Positions 26,302-33,608 of a DNA stretch of 64,000 nt are shown in pieces. The stretch is from Elusimicrobia bacterium GWA2_51_34 (lineage in GTDB: Bacteria; Elusimicrobiota; Elusimicrobia; Elusimicrobiales; UBA9959): the NCBI GenBank assembly GCA_001799565.1, contig MGTS01000014.1, positions 109,072 through 173,071 of the forward strand, given 5' to 3'. Numbering within the stretch: the stretch's first letter is position 1; each line of letters starts with the position of its first letter. Below the pieces are notes generated by a model that did not search any database, had not been told where the DNA came from, and saw nothing but the letters and a program-made list of their open reading frames with translations. The position numbers were made by a program, and so were the translations under genes.

Positions 26302-27027
26302 ATGTCAGAAACATGGATTATTATCGGTGGCTGGCTGGCAGCGGGGCTCACAATCTTTCTTTTCAGTTTCCTGTATAAGGATAATCCATTCTTTAAAATA
26401 GCGGAGCATCTTTACCTGGGCGCCGGCATGGGCTGGCTGTTCCAGGTTTCAGTCACTAATGTGTGGATTCCCAAAATATGGGAGCCTGTTTCAAAAGGCG
26501 AGTTGCTGGTTATAATCCCCTCCATCATGGGGCTTTCGCTGTTGACCCAGTTTATTCCTAAGATCTCATGGATTTCCCGCTACGGGTTTACTTTTATGAT
26601 GGGTTACGGGTCAGGGCTGGCCATTCCAGCCGGTCTTTCCACCGACTTTATGAGCCAGATAGAGGGCACCATAAAGCCTTTCTCGCTGCTGGCCTCCATG
26701 AGCCCGTTTGCCATCTTTAACTCGGCGCTGATCGCGTTCGGCGCTATCTGCGTGCTCTTCTACTTCTTTTTTTCAGTGGAGCATAAAGGTCATCTTAAAA
26801 AAGTTTCCAATGTGGGTATTTATTTCCTGATGATCTACTTTGGTGCGGCCTTCGGCAATACCGTAATGGCCCGTTTTTCGCTTCTTTACGGCAGATTTGA
26901 CGACCTTTACACATTCTCAGGCGCTAAGTACCTATACGCCACGCAGTTCATACTGACAGGCATGGTAATATACTTCCTGGTTTACGCGCTGTTTGCCGGC
27001 AGGAGTAAAAACGCCATAAAAGCCTGA
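26302..27027 (+). CDS. Polytopic membrane protein of the DUF6754 cassette
   Basis: This 241-residue protein has about seven membrane helices: WIIIGGWLAAGLTIFLFSFL, a helix around IAEHLYLGAGMGWLFQV, LLVIIPSIMGLSLLTQFI, ISRYGFTFMMGYGSGLAIPA, FNSALIAFGAICVLFYFFFS, VGIYFLMIYFGAAFGNTVMA and FILTGMVIYFLVYALFAG. Family unknown to me. CGAGG precedes the start. A strong terminator follows the stop, closing the cassette. Confidence 0.75.
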   Translation: MSETWIIIGGWLAAGLTIFLFSFLYKDNPFFKIAEHLYLGAGMGWLFQVSVTNVWIPKIWEPVSKGELLVIIPSIMGLSLLTQFIPKISWISRYGFTFMMGYGSGLAIPAGLSTDFMSQIEGTIKPFSLLASMSPFAIFNSALIAFGAICVLFYFFFSVEHKGHLKKVSNVGIYFLMIYFGAAFGNTVMARFSLLYGRFDDLYTFSGAKYLYATQFILTGMVIYFLVYALFAGRSKNAIKA

Positions 27028-27045
27028 AATCATAATTAACAAGAA

Positions 27046-27076
27046 AGGCGTCCGCCTAAGGCGGACGCCTTTTTTT
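27046..27076 (+). terminator. Intrinsic terminator of the DUF6754 cassette
   Basis: AGGCGTCCGCC, loop TAA, GGCGGACGCCT and then TTTTTT form a perfect 11-bp stem with a U-tract. Confidence 0.93.
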
Positions 27077-27077
27077 G

Positions 27078-27132
27078 ATTGCAACTGAAAGTTACTGAAC
27101 GCAAGAATGGGGGCTGTCTTTTATGCGGTGCA
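27078..27132. repeat. Truncated GCAAC-family word array
   Basis: GATTGCAACTGAAAGTTACTG is followed by AACGCAAGAA and TTTTATGCGGTG. The last 12-nt word also occurs in the loop of the element at 49165-49297, so this is probably half of such an element. Confidence 0.55.
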
Positions 27133-27134
27133 GT

Positions 27135-28073
27135 TTATTTGGGGGCTTCAAATTTTGCCTTTGAGCGCAGTTCAACTACCAGATTCGCTAATTCTTGTGT
27201 GATAAGCTGGTCTAGAAGGTTCGCTTTTATACCTTCTTTTGCCGTTTCATATTTTATTTTTTCCGGTGGTCTCAATTCTTCCAGCTTCAGTATGCTGTAT
27301 CCGCCATGGGTGGCAAGGGGTTTTGTGTACTGGCCCGGTTTTAAGGCAAAAACCAGTTCCCACAACTCCGGTTGCAGCATGTGCCTGGGGACAAAGCCCA
27401 TGTCGCCGCCTTCGTTCTTACGTTTCTCGTCCGTGGATTTAAGGCTTGCGAGCTTGGCAAAATCCGCCCCGGACGAAAGAGCCGTGTAAATACCATCGGC
27501 TTCGGCCCCGGTTTTAACGAATATTTCGCGAAGATGGACGGATTCGGGAGTGGTGAAACGTTCATCGTCGTTGTCGTAGGTTTTTTGTATGTCGGTATCA
27601 GTCACGGTTATATTTTTTGTCGTAAGTGCCAGGTTCCTGATTAGGAACGCGTTTCGTAAAACAATTTTCAGTTCCTGCACGCTGCAGTTCATGGACTTGA
27701 GATTTTTTTCAAATTTCTCATTGTTCTTGTAATCGGCGCGCAGTTCTTCATATTTTTTCGCTACTTGTTTTTCATCCACTGTCACTTTCAGGCGCGCGGC
27801 TTCTTCAAGCAAAAGCCGCTCGTCCACCAGACTGGCGATCTCTTGTGCGGCGTATACCCACCAAAGGCGCTTTGTAAGTTCGTCAGCGGTTATGGCTTTG
27901 CCGTTTACGGTGAGAATAACCCTGGGCTTCTCCGCCCCGCCACCCGCAGCGAAGGCCTGCCGCGGGCCTATGGCGATGTCCGCGGCTGAGACACTGGCCT
28001 GCCGCGGGCCTATGGCGATGTCCGCGGCTGAGAAGCTTAGTAACAGCGCGGCTGATAATATTATTTTTTTCAT
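27135..28073 (-). CDS. SurA/PpiC-like peptidyl-prolyl isomerase, periplasmic
   Basis: This protein of about 312 residues has a signal peptide (KKIILSAALLLSFSAA) and a parvulin domain (about 165-260): TTPESVHLREIFVKTGAEAD, FAKLASLKSTDEKRKNEGGD and MGFVPRHMLQPELWELVF, then KPLATHGGYSILKLEELRPP. The N-terminal chaperone-like helices resemble SurA. It would help fold outer-membrane or secreted proteins. GGAGG sits 4-7 nt before the two ATGs; 28073 has the better spacing. The segment after the signal helix is a 14-residue tandem duplication (SAADIAIGPRQASV twice) that comes from a 42-nt repeat. The cleavage site should be near FAAGG. Confidence 0.88.
   Translation of the reverse strand: MKKIILSAALLLSFSAADIAIGPRQASVSAADIAIGPRQAFAAGGGAEKPRVILTVNGKAITADELTKRLWWVYAAQEIASLVDERLLLEEAARLKVTVDEKQVAKKYEELRADYKNNEKFEKNLKSMNCSVQELKIVLRNAFLIRNLALTTKNITVTDTDIQKTYDNDDERFTTPESVHLREIFVKTGAEADGIYTALSSGADFAKLASLKSTDEKRKNEGGDMGFVPRHMLQPELWELVFALKPGQYTKPLATHGGYSILKLEELRPPEKIKYETAKEGIKANLLDQLITQELANLVVELRSKAKFEAPK
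27954..28033. repeat. 42-nt-period tandem duplication in the SurA-like signal region
   Basis: Two identical 38-nt units (27954-27991 and 27996-28033) are spaced 42 nt apart. Each contains CCGCGGGCCTATGGCG and ends CCGCGGCTGAGA, a palindrome with the same core GGGCCTATGGC as the PAL40 repeat copy at 3479. The period is a multiple of 3, so the frame is kept. Confidence 0.85.
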
Positions 28074-28095
28074 CATCCATCCTCCAATGAGTTGT

Positions 28096-28197
28096 TTATT
28101 TATGAAAAGCGTTGTTAAGTATGGTATTCAACCAGCGGAATTTAGACAACAGCTCCACGGCAAGGTCGTCAAGGTCGGTTTCGGTCTTGTCCGCCAT
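28096..28197 (-). CDS. Possible 33-residue small protein
   Basis: An ATG at 28197 with GGAAGG 4 nt upstream starts MADKTETDLDDLAVELLSKF and ends in HNNAFHK-like sequence (KFRWLNTILNNAFHK). The frame is open further upstream (LYLVKNILISRRKA) but without another start. It may be the end of a lost gene or a real small protein. It lies between the hydrogenase operon and the SurA-like gene on the same strand. Confidence 0.3.
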   Translation of the reverse strand: MADKTETDLDDLAVELLSKFRWLNTILNNAFHK

Positions 28198-28277
28198 CGC
28201 CTTCCGGCGGCTTATCAGTATATTTTTAACTAGATATAAAAACTCTTGACTCTCAGACTGCCTGGACTTGCAGCTTG

Positions 28278-28682
28278 TTACTTGTAATGTCTTACAAGTT
28301 TTGAGGGGTCTATCTGCGCCAGTTCAAAGTCCTGGGTGGTTATTAGGGCGTGTTTGGGGCAGGTCTCGGCGCATTGCCAGCAGTACACGCAGCTGCCGAG
28401 TTTCATTATGCAGTCAAATTGTTTCTTAGCGGGGACCGCGGGTTGGCCCTGCTGCACAGGGGGCGCGGCGAACTGCTCTTCTGAAAGCGGGATCTCTATG
28501 GCCTTTGACGGGCACACGCGCACGCACATCTGGCAGCCTATGCATTTCCCGGAGTCAAAATCTATGCGGCCCCTGAAACGCGCCGTTACCCTGGCTTTTT
28601 CAAAGGGATACCCGCTTGTGGCCGGCTTTTTAAAAAGATGGGTAAGAACTTCGGAGAGCATCCTGGCTGGTTTTAATTTCAT
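28278..28682 (-). CDS. NuoI/EchF-like two-cluster ferredoxin subunit
   Basis: This 134-residue protein has two [4Fe-4S] motifs: KCIGCQMCVRVCPSKAIEIP (about 40-59) and SCVYCWQCAETCPKHALITT (about 96-115). This is the electron entry/transfer subunit of complex-I-like hydrogenases (EchF/MbhN/HycF), which passes electrons to the small-subunit cluster. It is last of the 11-gene operon and is separated from the NuoH-like gene by a long repeat element. Its last ten codons run into repeated words, so the exact C-terminus may be recent. Confidence 0.92.
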   Translation of the reverse strand: MKLKPARMLSEVLTHLFKKPATSGYPFEKARVTARFRGRIDFDSGKCIGCQMCVRVCPSKAIEIPLSEEQFAAPPVQQGQPAVPAKKQFDCIMKLGSCVYCWQCAETCPKHALITTQDFELAQIDPSKLVRHYK

Positions 28683-28689
28683 ATAGAGG

Positions 28690-28877
28690 TTATCCTTTCA
28701 GGTCAGGTGAATAGGCTGCCCGCCAAACAGCCGGCGGGTCCGCTTGAGGCGGATAGGCAGTTAGACTATTAGGTAAGGCCGTCTGATGGCCAGAGGCCTT
28801 GATACGGCACTGGCATACCCCTGAACCAGATTTGACTAACAGCCTATAATAGCCTACAGCCTTCAGCCTATTCCCCA
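28690..28877. repeat. Word-array hairpin element with nested PAL40 insertion
   Basis: This 188-nt gap is an inverted homologue of 31684-31816. Shared segments, in order, are a CCCGCCAAACAGCCGGCGGG hairpin, CCGCTTGAGGCGGATAGG, CAGTTAGACTATTAGGTAA and later GATTTGACTAACAGCC and AATAGCCTACAGCC. The short loop of the homologue is replaced here by the 39-nt PAL40 repeat (28777-28815) plus about 13 nt. It lies between two cistrons of one operon. Confidence 0.85.
28777..28815 (-). repeat. Palindromic ~40-bp repeat (PAL40), copy 2
   Basis: Reverse-oriented copy: GGCCGTCTGATGGCC, then AGAGGCC, then TTGATACGGCACTGGCA. It is nested in a word-array hairpin. No clear target-site duplication flanks it here. 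Confidence 0.8.
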
Positions 28878-28879
28878 GC

Positions 28880-29833
28880 TTACAGCCTTGACTTAATAAC
28901 TATATCCAAAAGTATCTGCGCCATGGCCATGGGCGCTAGTATCTTCCAGCAGAAATTGACCATCTGCTCAATGCGCAGGCGGGCCATAAGAACTTTTAAA
29001 AGGGCAAGCAGGAAAGTGACAGCAAGCGTTTTGGCGAGGAACAGCGCGAGGCCCGCCGCCCCGTAAAGGCCCCAGGCCCCGCCTAAAAAAACGGCGCTCA
29101 AAAGCGCCGCCCCCACCACAAGCTCCATGTCCACGGCAAGGTTAAAGTAGGCAAGCAGGCGGCCTGAATACTCGGTAAACTGCCCGCCTACTATTTCGTT
29201 TTTGGCGTGCGGAATATCAAACGGCATGCGCTCAAGTTTCCCCTGGAGCGCCAGTATAGCTACCAGGAAACCTATGAGCTGGGCCGCCATAAGGGCGGGA
29301 CGCCCCGCGAAAAACACCGAAATTTCGGACAGGTTCCACGACCCCGCGAGTATCGCCGGCCCGATGAGAGAGAGCATCAGCGGCACTTCATAGGCAAACA
29401 GCTGGGTAAGCACGCGCATGGAGCCCACGGTTGAGTAAGGGCTCGCGGAGCTCCAACCCGCTAAAAAGAAAGTGACCGTGGGTATGGTAAGCAGGTAAAC
29501 AACCACTACCATATTTCCCTGGAAAGGCGCAAAAAGCGATTCTGTTTTCCAAAGCGGTATCAGCATCAGCGCTGAAATTACCGCCGCTATCGCGAAATAC
29601 GGAAGCACCTTGAATATCGCCGTGTCGCAGGCGTCGGGAATGATGGTTTCTTTGGCCAGCAGCTTTATAAAGTCGGCTGTAGGCTGATACCAGGGCGGGC
29701 CCACGCGGTTCTGCATCACGGCGCAGAGCTTGCGGTCAACCCACTGCAAAAAAAGCCCGTAGGCTGTAAGGAATATAAAGCCGGGGAAAACAATCAGATA
29801 AACCGCCGATGCCAGTAAAGAATCCGTGTGCAT
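28880..29833 (-). CDS. NuoH/EchB-like membrane anchor subunit
   Basis: This 317-residue protein has eight membrane helices and the family loops LQWVDRKLCAVMQNRVGPPW (about 28-47) and FDIPHAKNEIVGGQFTEYSG (about 204-223), whose acidic residues line the quinone/E-channel region in complex I. In hydrogenases of this kind it anchors the hydrogenase module to the antiporter-like arm. It follows the NuoD-like gene in the operon after a repeat element. Confidence 0.93.
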   Translation of the reverse strand: MHTDSLLASAVYLIVFPGFIFLTAYGLFLQWVDRKLCAVMQNRVGPPWYQPTADFIKLLAKETIIPDACDTAIFKVLPYFAIAAVISALMLIPLWKTESLFAPFQGNMVVVVYLLTIPTVTFFLAGWSSASPYSTVGSMRVLTQLFAYEVPLMLSLIGPAILAGSWNLSEISVFFAGRPALMAAQLIGFLVAILALQGKLERMPFDIPHAKNEIVGGQFTEYSGRLLAYFNLAVDMELVVGAALLSAVFLGGAWGLYGAAGLALFLAKTLAVTFLLALLKVLMARLRIEQMVNFCWKILAPMAMAQILLDIVIKSRL

Positions 29834-29839
29834 GTTTTA

Positions 29840-29986
29840 GTTCCTCTTGTTTAGGCTGTAGGCTGCTATAGAGCAATTAATGATGGTAGATAGTGGAGAG
29901 TGTAGTGTGTAGAGTAAATAAGGAGTATCTTTATGTACTCTACACTATCTACTCTCAACTCTACACTAACCTCTACGGCCTATCCA
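29840..29986. repeat. Word-array hairpin element (TCTACACT words)
   Basis: The outer left end TTTAGGCTGTAGGCTG belongs to the TAGGCTG family. The inner arms GTAGATAGTGGAGAGTGTAG/TGTGTAGAGTA and TACTCTACACTATCTACTC/TCAACTCTACAC are almost fully complementary, with loop AATAAGGAGTATCTTTATG. It lies between the NuoD-like and NuoH-like cistrons. Confidence 0.85.
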
Positions 29987-29987
29987 C

Positions 29988-31181
29988 CTAAAATTTACTA
30001 AAATCAACGCCTTTGCGCTTATAGGCTTCTATACCGAGCCTGCGCAAATCTTCCCAGTCGTAAACCTGCGTTTTATCGGTTTTCCGGTCATAGACCATCG
30101 CCCTGTCGGTGCAGGACATACAGGGGTCAATGGCGGCTATCACAAGCGGCACATCAGCCAGCCACCCGCCTTCAAGCATGTAGGTGACGGACTGAAGGTT
30201 TGCGAGCGTGGGCGCTCTGACTTTCAGCCTTTCGGGCTTGTCTGTGCCGTTGGTTTTCAGGTAATGAATATCCTCGCCGCGTGGAGCTTCATAAAGGTTG
30301 ACGACTTCGGCCGGGGCTATTCTGGGGGGCACTTTAACGGTTAGCGGCCCTTCGGGAAGGTAGTTCAAAACCTGCTTTATCAGCTTATATGATTCCATCA
30401 ACTCAAGGGCTCTTACCACCACGCGGCCAAAAACATCGCAGCTGTCATGTGTGATAAGGTTAAAGTCCAGCTTATCGTAAAGCAGGTAGGGTGCGTCCTT
30501 GCGTACATCGCGTTTAACGCCGGACGCCCTTGCCGTGGGGCCCACCGCTCCGCGTTCCAGTGCCACCTCGTACGGAAGCTTGCCCACATTGGCGGCTCTG
30601 GCCCTCACCGTGGGTTCTTCAGTGGCTACTTTAATGTAGTACTTGGTGCGCTCTTCAAGGAAGTTTATCCGTTTTAAAACTTCGTTTTTCTGTTCCGGTG
30701 TAATGTCCCTGCGCACGCCGCCTATGGTGTTTATGGAATAATGGACACGATTGCCGGAGAGCAGCTCAAGGCAGTCAAGCACTTGTTCTCGGTCGCGCCA
30801 GGTGTACATAAAAAGCGTTTCAAAGCCGATTTCGTAAGCGGCAACGCCTAACCACAGCAGGTGGCTGTGCACGCGCTCCAGTTCGCCTACAAGCACGCGG
30901 ATGGCGAGCGCCCTCTCAGGCACTTCGGCCTTTGCCGCTTCTTCCACATTAGTCACATAGCAGGTGGTATGGGAATGGGAGCAGATGCCGCATACCCGCT
31001 CCAGAAGATACATGTTTTGTATGAAAGTCCGTTCCTCCGCCGCTTTTTCCATGCCCCGGTGGTTATAGCCCAGGTTTATGGTGGCGTTTTCTATCTGTTC
31101 GCCTTCAAGGACCAGCATAAAATTTTCCGGTTCTTTAAGGGCGGGGTGCTGCGGGCCCAGGGGTATGGTTATCTTTGACAT
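29988..31181 (-). CDS. Group 4-type [NiFe]-hydrogenase large subunit (NuoD-like)
   Basis: This 397-residue protein is the NuoD/HycE/EchE homologue. Both nickel-binding motifs are intact: L1 is LERVCGICSHSHTTCYV (RxCGxCxxxH, about 61-77) and L2 is AIDPCMSCTDRAMVYDRKT (DPCxxCxxR, about 346-364). True NuoD lacks these cysteines, so this is a hydrogenase rather than a quinone reductase. About 32 residues follow the L2 Arg, as in HycE, which suggests cleavage after Arg by a HycI-type protease during maturation. Its start overlaps the NuoC-like stop by 1 nt. It would evolve or oxidise H2 on the cytoplasmic side. Confidence 0.95.
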   Translation of the reverse strand: MSKITIPLGPQHPALKEPENFMLVLEGEQIENATINLGYNHRGMEKAAEERTFIQNMYLLERVCGICSHSHTTCYVTNVEEAAKAEVPERALAIRVLVGELERVHSHLLWLGVAAYEIGFETLFMYTWRDREQVLDCLELLSGNRVHYSINTIGGVRRDITPEQKNEVLKRINFLEERTKYYIKVATEEPTVRARAANVGKLPYEVALERGAVGPTARASGVKRDVRKDAPYLLYDKLDFNLITHDSCDVFGRVVVRALELMESYKLIKQVLNYLPEGPLTVKVPPRIAPAEVVNLYEAPRGEDIHYLKTNGTDKPERLKVRAPTLANLQSVTYMLEGGWLADVPLVIAAIDPCMSCTDRAMVYDRKTDKTQVYDWEDLRRLGIEAYKRKGVDFSKF

Positions 31182-31675
31182 TATTTCGCCTCCTTGGCCG
31201 AGGCTGATTTTCTGGCGGCCTGGAAATCGGCGGTCTTCCAGCTTTTCCGCAGGGGATACTGGTCCTTCGGAAAATCGTCGGATAAAGGGTAACGCCTGCC
31301 GGGCGCAAGTCCTTCAATTTTTATGCCAAAAAGGTCCTCAAGCTCCCGTTCGTAGGAAATGGCGCCGGGGAATATGCCCGTGATCGTCGGTAGTTTTGGC
31401 GAGGAAAGAGGGGTTTTAACCTTTATTGTGGCCATAATATGGTTGTCGGTGGCGTGGTAAAAAGCGCCCAGGTTTTCCCCCTCGTCAAAACCGGTGATAG
31501 TGGAGATATGGTTATAGCCTGCGGCTTTCATAAATTTAAGTATTTCCACCAGTTTTTCAGGCGCGGCTTCAAGCCACACCCTGCGCGCGCGCCGGATATC
31601 TACCGCGCTTACGCCCGCGCCGAATTTGTTCTCAAGCATTTTTTTAAGTTCTTCTTCTTTCGCAAATTCACTCAT
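31181..31675 (-). CDS. NuoC/EchD-like subunit
   Basis: This 164-residue protein has the 30-kDa-subunit signature region YERELEDLFGIKIEGLAPGR and RYPLSDDFPKDQYPLRKSW (about 109-147). It carries no metal and supports the interface between the large subunit and the ferredoxin-type subunit. It is followed directly by the large-subunit gene (1-nt overlap). Confidence 0.93.
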   Translation of the reverse strand: MSEFAKEEELKKMLENKFGAGVSAVDIRRARRVWLEAAPEKLVEILKFMKAAGYNHISTITGFDEGENLGAFYHATDNHIMATIKVKTPLSSPKLPTITGIFPGAISYERELEDLFGIKIEGLAPGRRYPLSDDFPKDQYPLRKSWKTADFQAARKSASAKEAK

Positions 31676-31683
31676 AATTTATA

Positions 31684-31816
31684 ACTCCTCAGGTTGTTTA
31701 GGCTGTAGGCTATTAGGCTGTTAGTCAAATCGGAGTATTACCTAATAGTCTAACTGCCTATCCGCCTCAAGCGGACCCGCCGGCTGTTTGGCGGGCAGCC
31801 TACTCACCTAGACAGT
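31684..31816. repeat. Word-array hairpin element (TAGGCTGTAGGCT family)
   Basis: The left arm AGGTTGTTTAGGCTGTAGGC/TATTAGGCTGTTAG is identical over 34 nt to that at 32734. The right arm TTACCTAATAGTCTAACTGCC is also shared. This copy then carries an extra GC-rich hairpin segment (CCGCCTCAAGCGG, CCCGCCGGCTGTTTGGCGGG) missing from 32734-32816. It lies between NuoB-like and NuoC-like cistrons. Confidence 0.88.
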
Positions 31817-31821
31817 TACTT

Positions 31822-32256
31822 TTAGTTTTCAAGGCTTGAAAGCAGTTTTACAACGCCGTCTATTATAGCTTCGGGCCGTACAGGGCAGCCGGGAATATAA
31901 GCCGAAACCGGCAGTACCTGGTCAAGCCCGCCGGGTACCACTGAGTAGCACCCGTTAAAAACCCCGCCGGAGCAGCCGCAGGCGCCTATGGCCAGCACGA
32001 ATTTAGGCTCCGGCATCTGTTCGTAAATACGTTTAAGGCGCGGTACCTGTTGCAGCGTTACCGGCCCCGATACAACCAGGACATCGGCGTGCCTGGGAGT
32101 GGATTTTAAAACTATGCCGAAACGTTCAATATCATACTTCGGCGTAAGGGCATCCACTATTTCTATGTCGCAGCCGTTACAGGCGCCCGAGTTAAAATGG
32201 AGTATCCAGGGCGATTTCAGCCTGGACCAGAGTATAAGTTTATCTATAGTTTTCAT
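31822..32256 (-). CDS. NuoB/EchC-like [NiFe]-hydrogenase small subunit
   Basis: This 144-residue protein has the four cysteines of the proximal [4Fe-4S] cluster: SGACNGCDIEIVDAL (CxxC, about 23-26), AIGACGCSGGVF (about 93-98) and YIPGCPVRPEAIIDGV (about 124). This is the subunit that passes electrons from the ferredoxin-like subunit to the Ni-Fe site. It is short, as in group 4 hydrogenases and NuoB. Word-array elements flank it on both sides. Confidence 0.95.
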   Translation of the reverse strand: MKTIDKLILWSRLKSPWILHFNSGACNGCDIEIVDALTPKYDIERFGIVLKSTPRHADVLVVSGPVTLQQVPRLKRIYEQMPEPKFVLAIGACGCSGGVFNGCYSVVPGGLDQVLPVSAYIPGCPVRPEAIIDGVVKLLSSLEN

Positions 32257-32269
32257 AAATTCCAGTCCC

Positions 32270-32374
32270 TTTTTGAGTGATTAAGTAATTGAGTGATTCA
32301 GTAATTAAGTTGCTCCCGTAATGAAAGTTTTAAAAAACTTAATCACTTAATCGCTTAATCACTTAATTACTCTT
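32270..32374. repeat. Word-array hairpin element (ACTTAATCACTTAATCG words)
   Basis: The left arm GAGTGATTAAGTAATTGAG/TGATTCAGTAATTAAGT pairs with the right arm ACTTAATCACTTAATCGC/TTAATCACTTAATTACTC. The loop contains TTGCTCCCGTAATG. It fills the gap between the NuoA-like and NuoB-like cistrons. Confidence 0.85.
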
Positions 32375-32710
32375 CTAATCCACGAAGAGTATGGCAAGTA
32401 TAACCGCCACCGACATAAGATAACCGGCCACCAGCCAGGGCCCGGCGGAGCCGGGGTTAAAGCTCCAGGTGGCTATCATCAGGGCCGCCACATGCAGAAG
32501 CGTGAAAAAAATAGCGAAGGGAAAGAAGCCCTGGTAGTCCGGGCTCACCCTTTCCCCGCTCACTTCTTCTCCGCAGCCGTAGGGTTTGTTCTTTCCGGAG
32601 CCGGGCACGATTTTGGGCGCGGGCGCGAGCGGCGCAAGTAATTCGGACACAACCATTATAAACAGCAAAGCTGTTATGAACGCTATTGGCGGTGAAAGCA
32701 GTATATTCAT
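32375..32710 (-). CDS. NuoA-like small membrane subunit
   Basis: This 111-residue protein has three membrane helices and the NuoA/ND3-type loop KNKPYGCGEEVSGERVSPDY, in which PYxCGE sits at the end of the loop between helices 1 and 2, followed by the acidic and aromatic helix GFFPFAIFFTLLHVAALMI. NuoA-like subunits are typical of complex I rather than of the minimal Ech/Hyc hydrogenases, so its presence here is notable. It is located between the NuoK-like and NuoB-like genes. Confidence 0.85.
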   Translation of the reverse strand: MNILLSPPIAFITALLFIMVVSELLAPLAPAPKIVPGSGKNKPYGCGEEVSGERVSPDYQGFFPFAIFFTLLHVAALMIATWSFNPGSAGPWLVAGYLMSVAVILAILFVD

Positions 32711-32733
32711 AGTTAGAAGCCTCCGCGTAACTA

Positions 32734-32816
32734 ATCAGGTTGTTTAGGCTGTAGGCTATTAGGCTGTTAGCCACATCTGACTCTTACCTAATAGTCTAAC
32801 TGCCTACAGCCTATCT
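32734..32816. repeat. Word-array hairpin element (TAGGCTGTAGGCT family, short form)
   Basis: AGGTTGTTTAGGCTGTAGGC/TATTAGGCTGTTAG, a loop CCACATCTGACTC, then TTACCTAATAGTCTAACTGCC/TACAGCCTATC. This is the simplest copy of the family that also includes 31684-31816 and (inverted) 28690-28877. Confidence 0.88.
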
Positions 32817-32817
32817 G

Positions 32818-33126
32818 CTATCCTTTCAGTCCTTTCAGGTTCCAGATATCTACTGACTTATTGATCCGGAAATTTTTGGCAAGCAGCGCGAGCCCGGCCG
32901 CCACTACCACCACCTCTATAACTATCATGGTGATTATTACGGCCTGCGCGAGGCTGAGGTTGCTTGTTAGGGCGCCGCTTGAAATAACGGCTAGCAGTCC
33001 GGCTTTTGACATTATTTCAAGGCCGATAAGCTGCCGCAGGAGGCTGCGTGAAACCAGCATGCAGTAAAGCCCGATGAACAGGATGAGGGCTATGAAATAC
33101 CAGTCAAGAGCGAAGGAATTTGTCAT
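32818..33126 (-). CDS. NuoK/MrpC-like membrane subunit
   Basis: This 102-residue protein has three membrane helices with the conserved glutamates in LIGLEIMSKAGLLAVI (about 34-49) and TMIVIEVVVVAAGLAL (about 66-81), the pattern of NuoK and MrpC. It forms part of the proton path next to the antiporter-like subunits. Overlaps the NuoJ-like gene by 4 nt. Confidence 0.92.
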   Translation of the reverse strand: MTNSFALDWYFIALILFIGLYCMLVSRSLLRQLIGLEIMSKAGLLAVISSGALTSNLSLAQAVIITMIVIEVVVVAAGLALLAKNFRINKSVDIWNLKGLKG

Positions 33127-33608
33127 TTATTCCTCCTTGGGAATATGGATTTTATAACAAAAACTCCGGCCGCGAGCATCGCTATCTGGCCCAGCAGGTC
33201 GGGGCGCCTCGCGGTCCAGAGGGTTATACCGATGGGGTCTTGCCCTGCGGTTGAAACGGTGCCGCCGGTGATAAGAGTTTCAAAAAATCCCGGGAGCGTA
33301 AACCACAGGATTATGGCGGCTCCGGCCGCGGCGAGCGGCAGGACCAGGAACTTCACCCGGCCGCGCGCGTCAGCGTCTTCACTTTGGCGCACCAGGCTGA
33401 CCGCTCCTACAAAAAGCACGGTAATAAGCCCCGCGCAAACCGAAAGTTCAAAAACCGCGGCCAATGGCGCCATGAAATCAAAGAGTATGAGACTTGTCCC
33501 TATGCTTACGAGCGCCAGCATTATAGCGCCTATAAGCAGATCGCCGGCCATTACCGCACCCGCCGCGCAAATTGTGGTCAGTAAGAACAGCAGTGTGTGG
33601 TAGGTCAT
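33123..33608 (-). CDS. NuoJ-like membrane subunit
   Basis: This 161-residue protein has about five membrane helices with LIGAIMLALVSIGTSLILFD and AAVFELSVCAGLITVLFVGA, corresponding to NuoJ/MrpB-type helix 3. It pairs with NuoK in the E-channel. The start overlaps the stop of the NuoN-like gene by 4 nt. Confidence 0.88.
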   Translation of the reverse strand: MTYHTLLFLLTTICAAGAVMAGDLLIGAIMLALVSIGTSLILFDFMAPLAAVFELSVCAGLITVLFVGAVSLVRQSEDADARGRVKFLVLPLAAAGAAIILWFTLPGFFETLITGGTVSTAGQDPIGITLWTARRPDLLGQIAMLAAGVFVIKSIFPRRNK

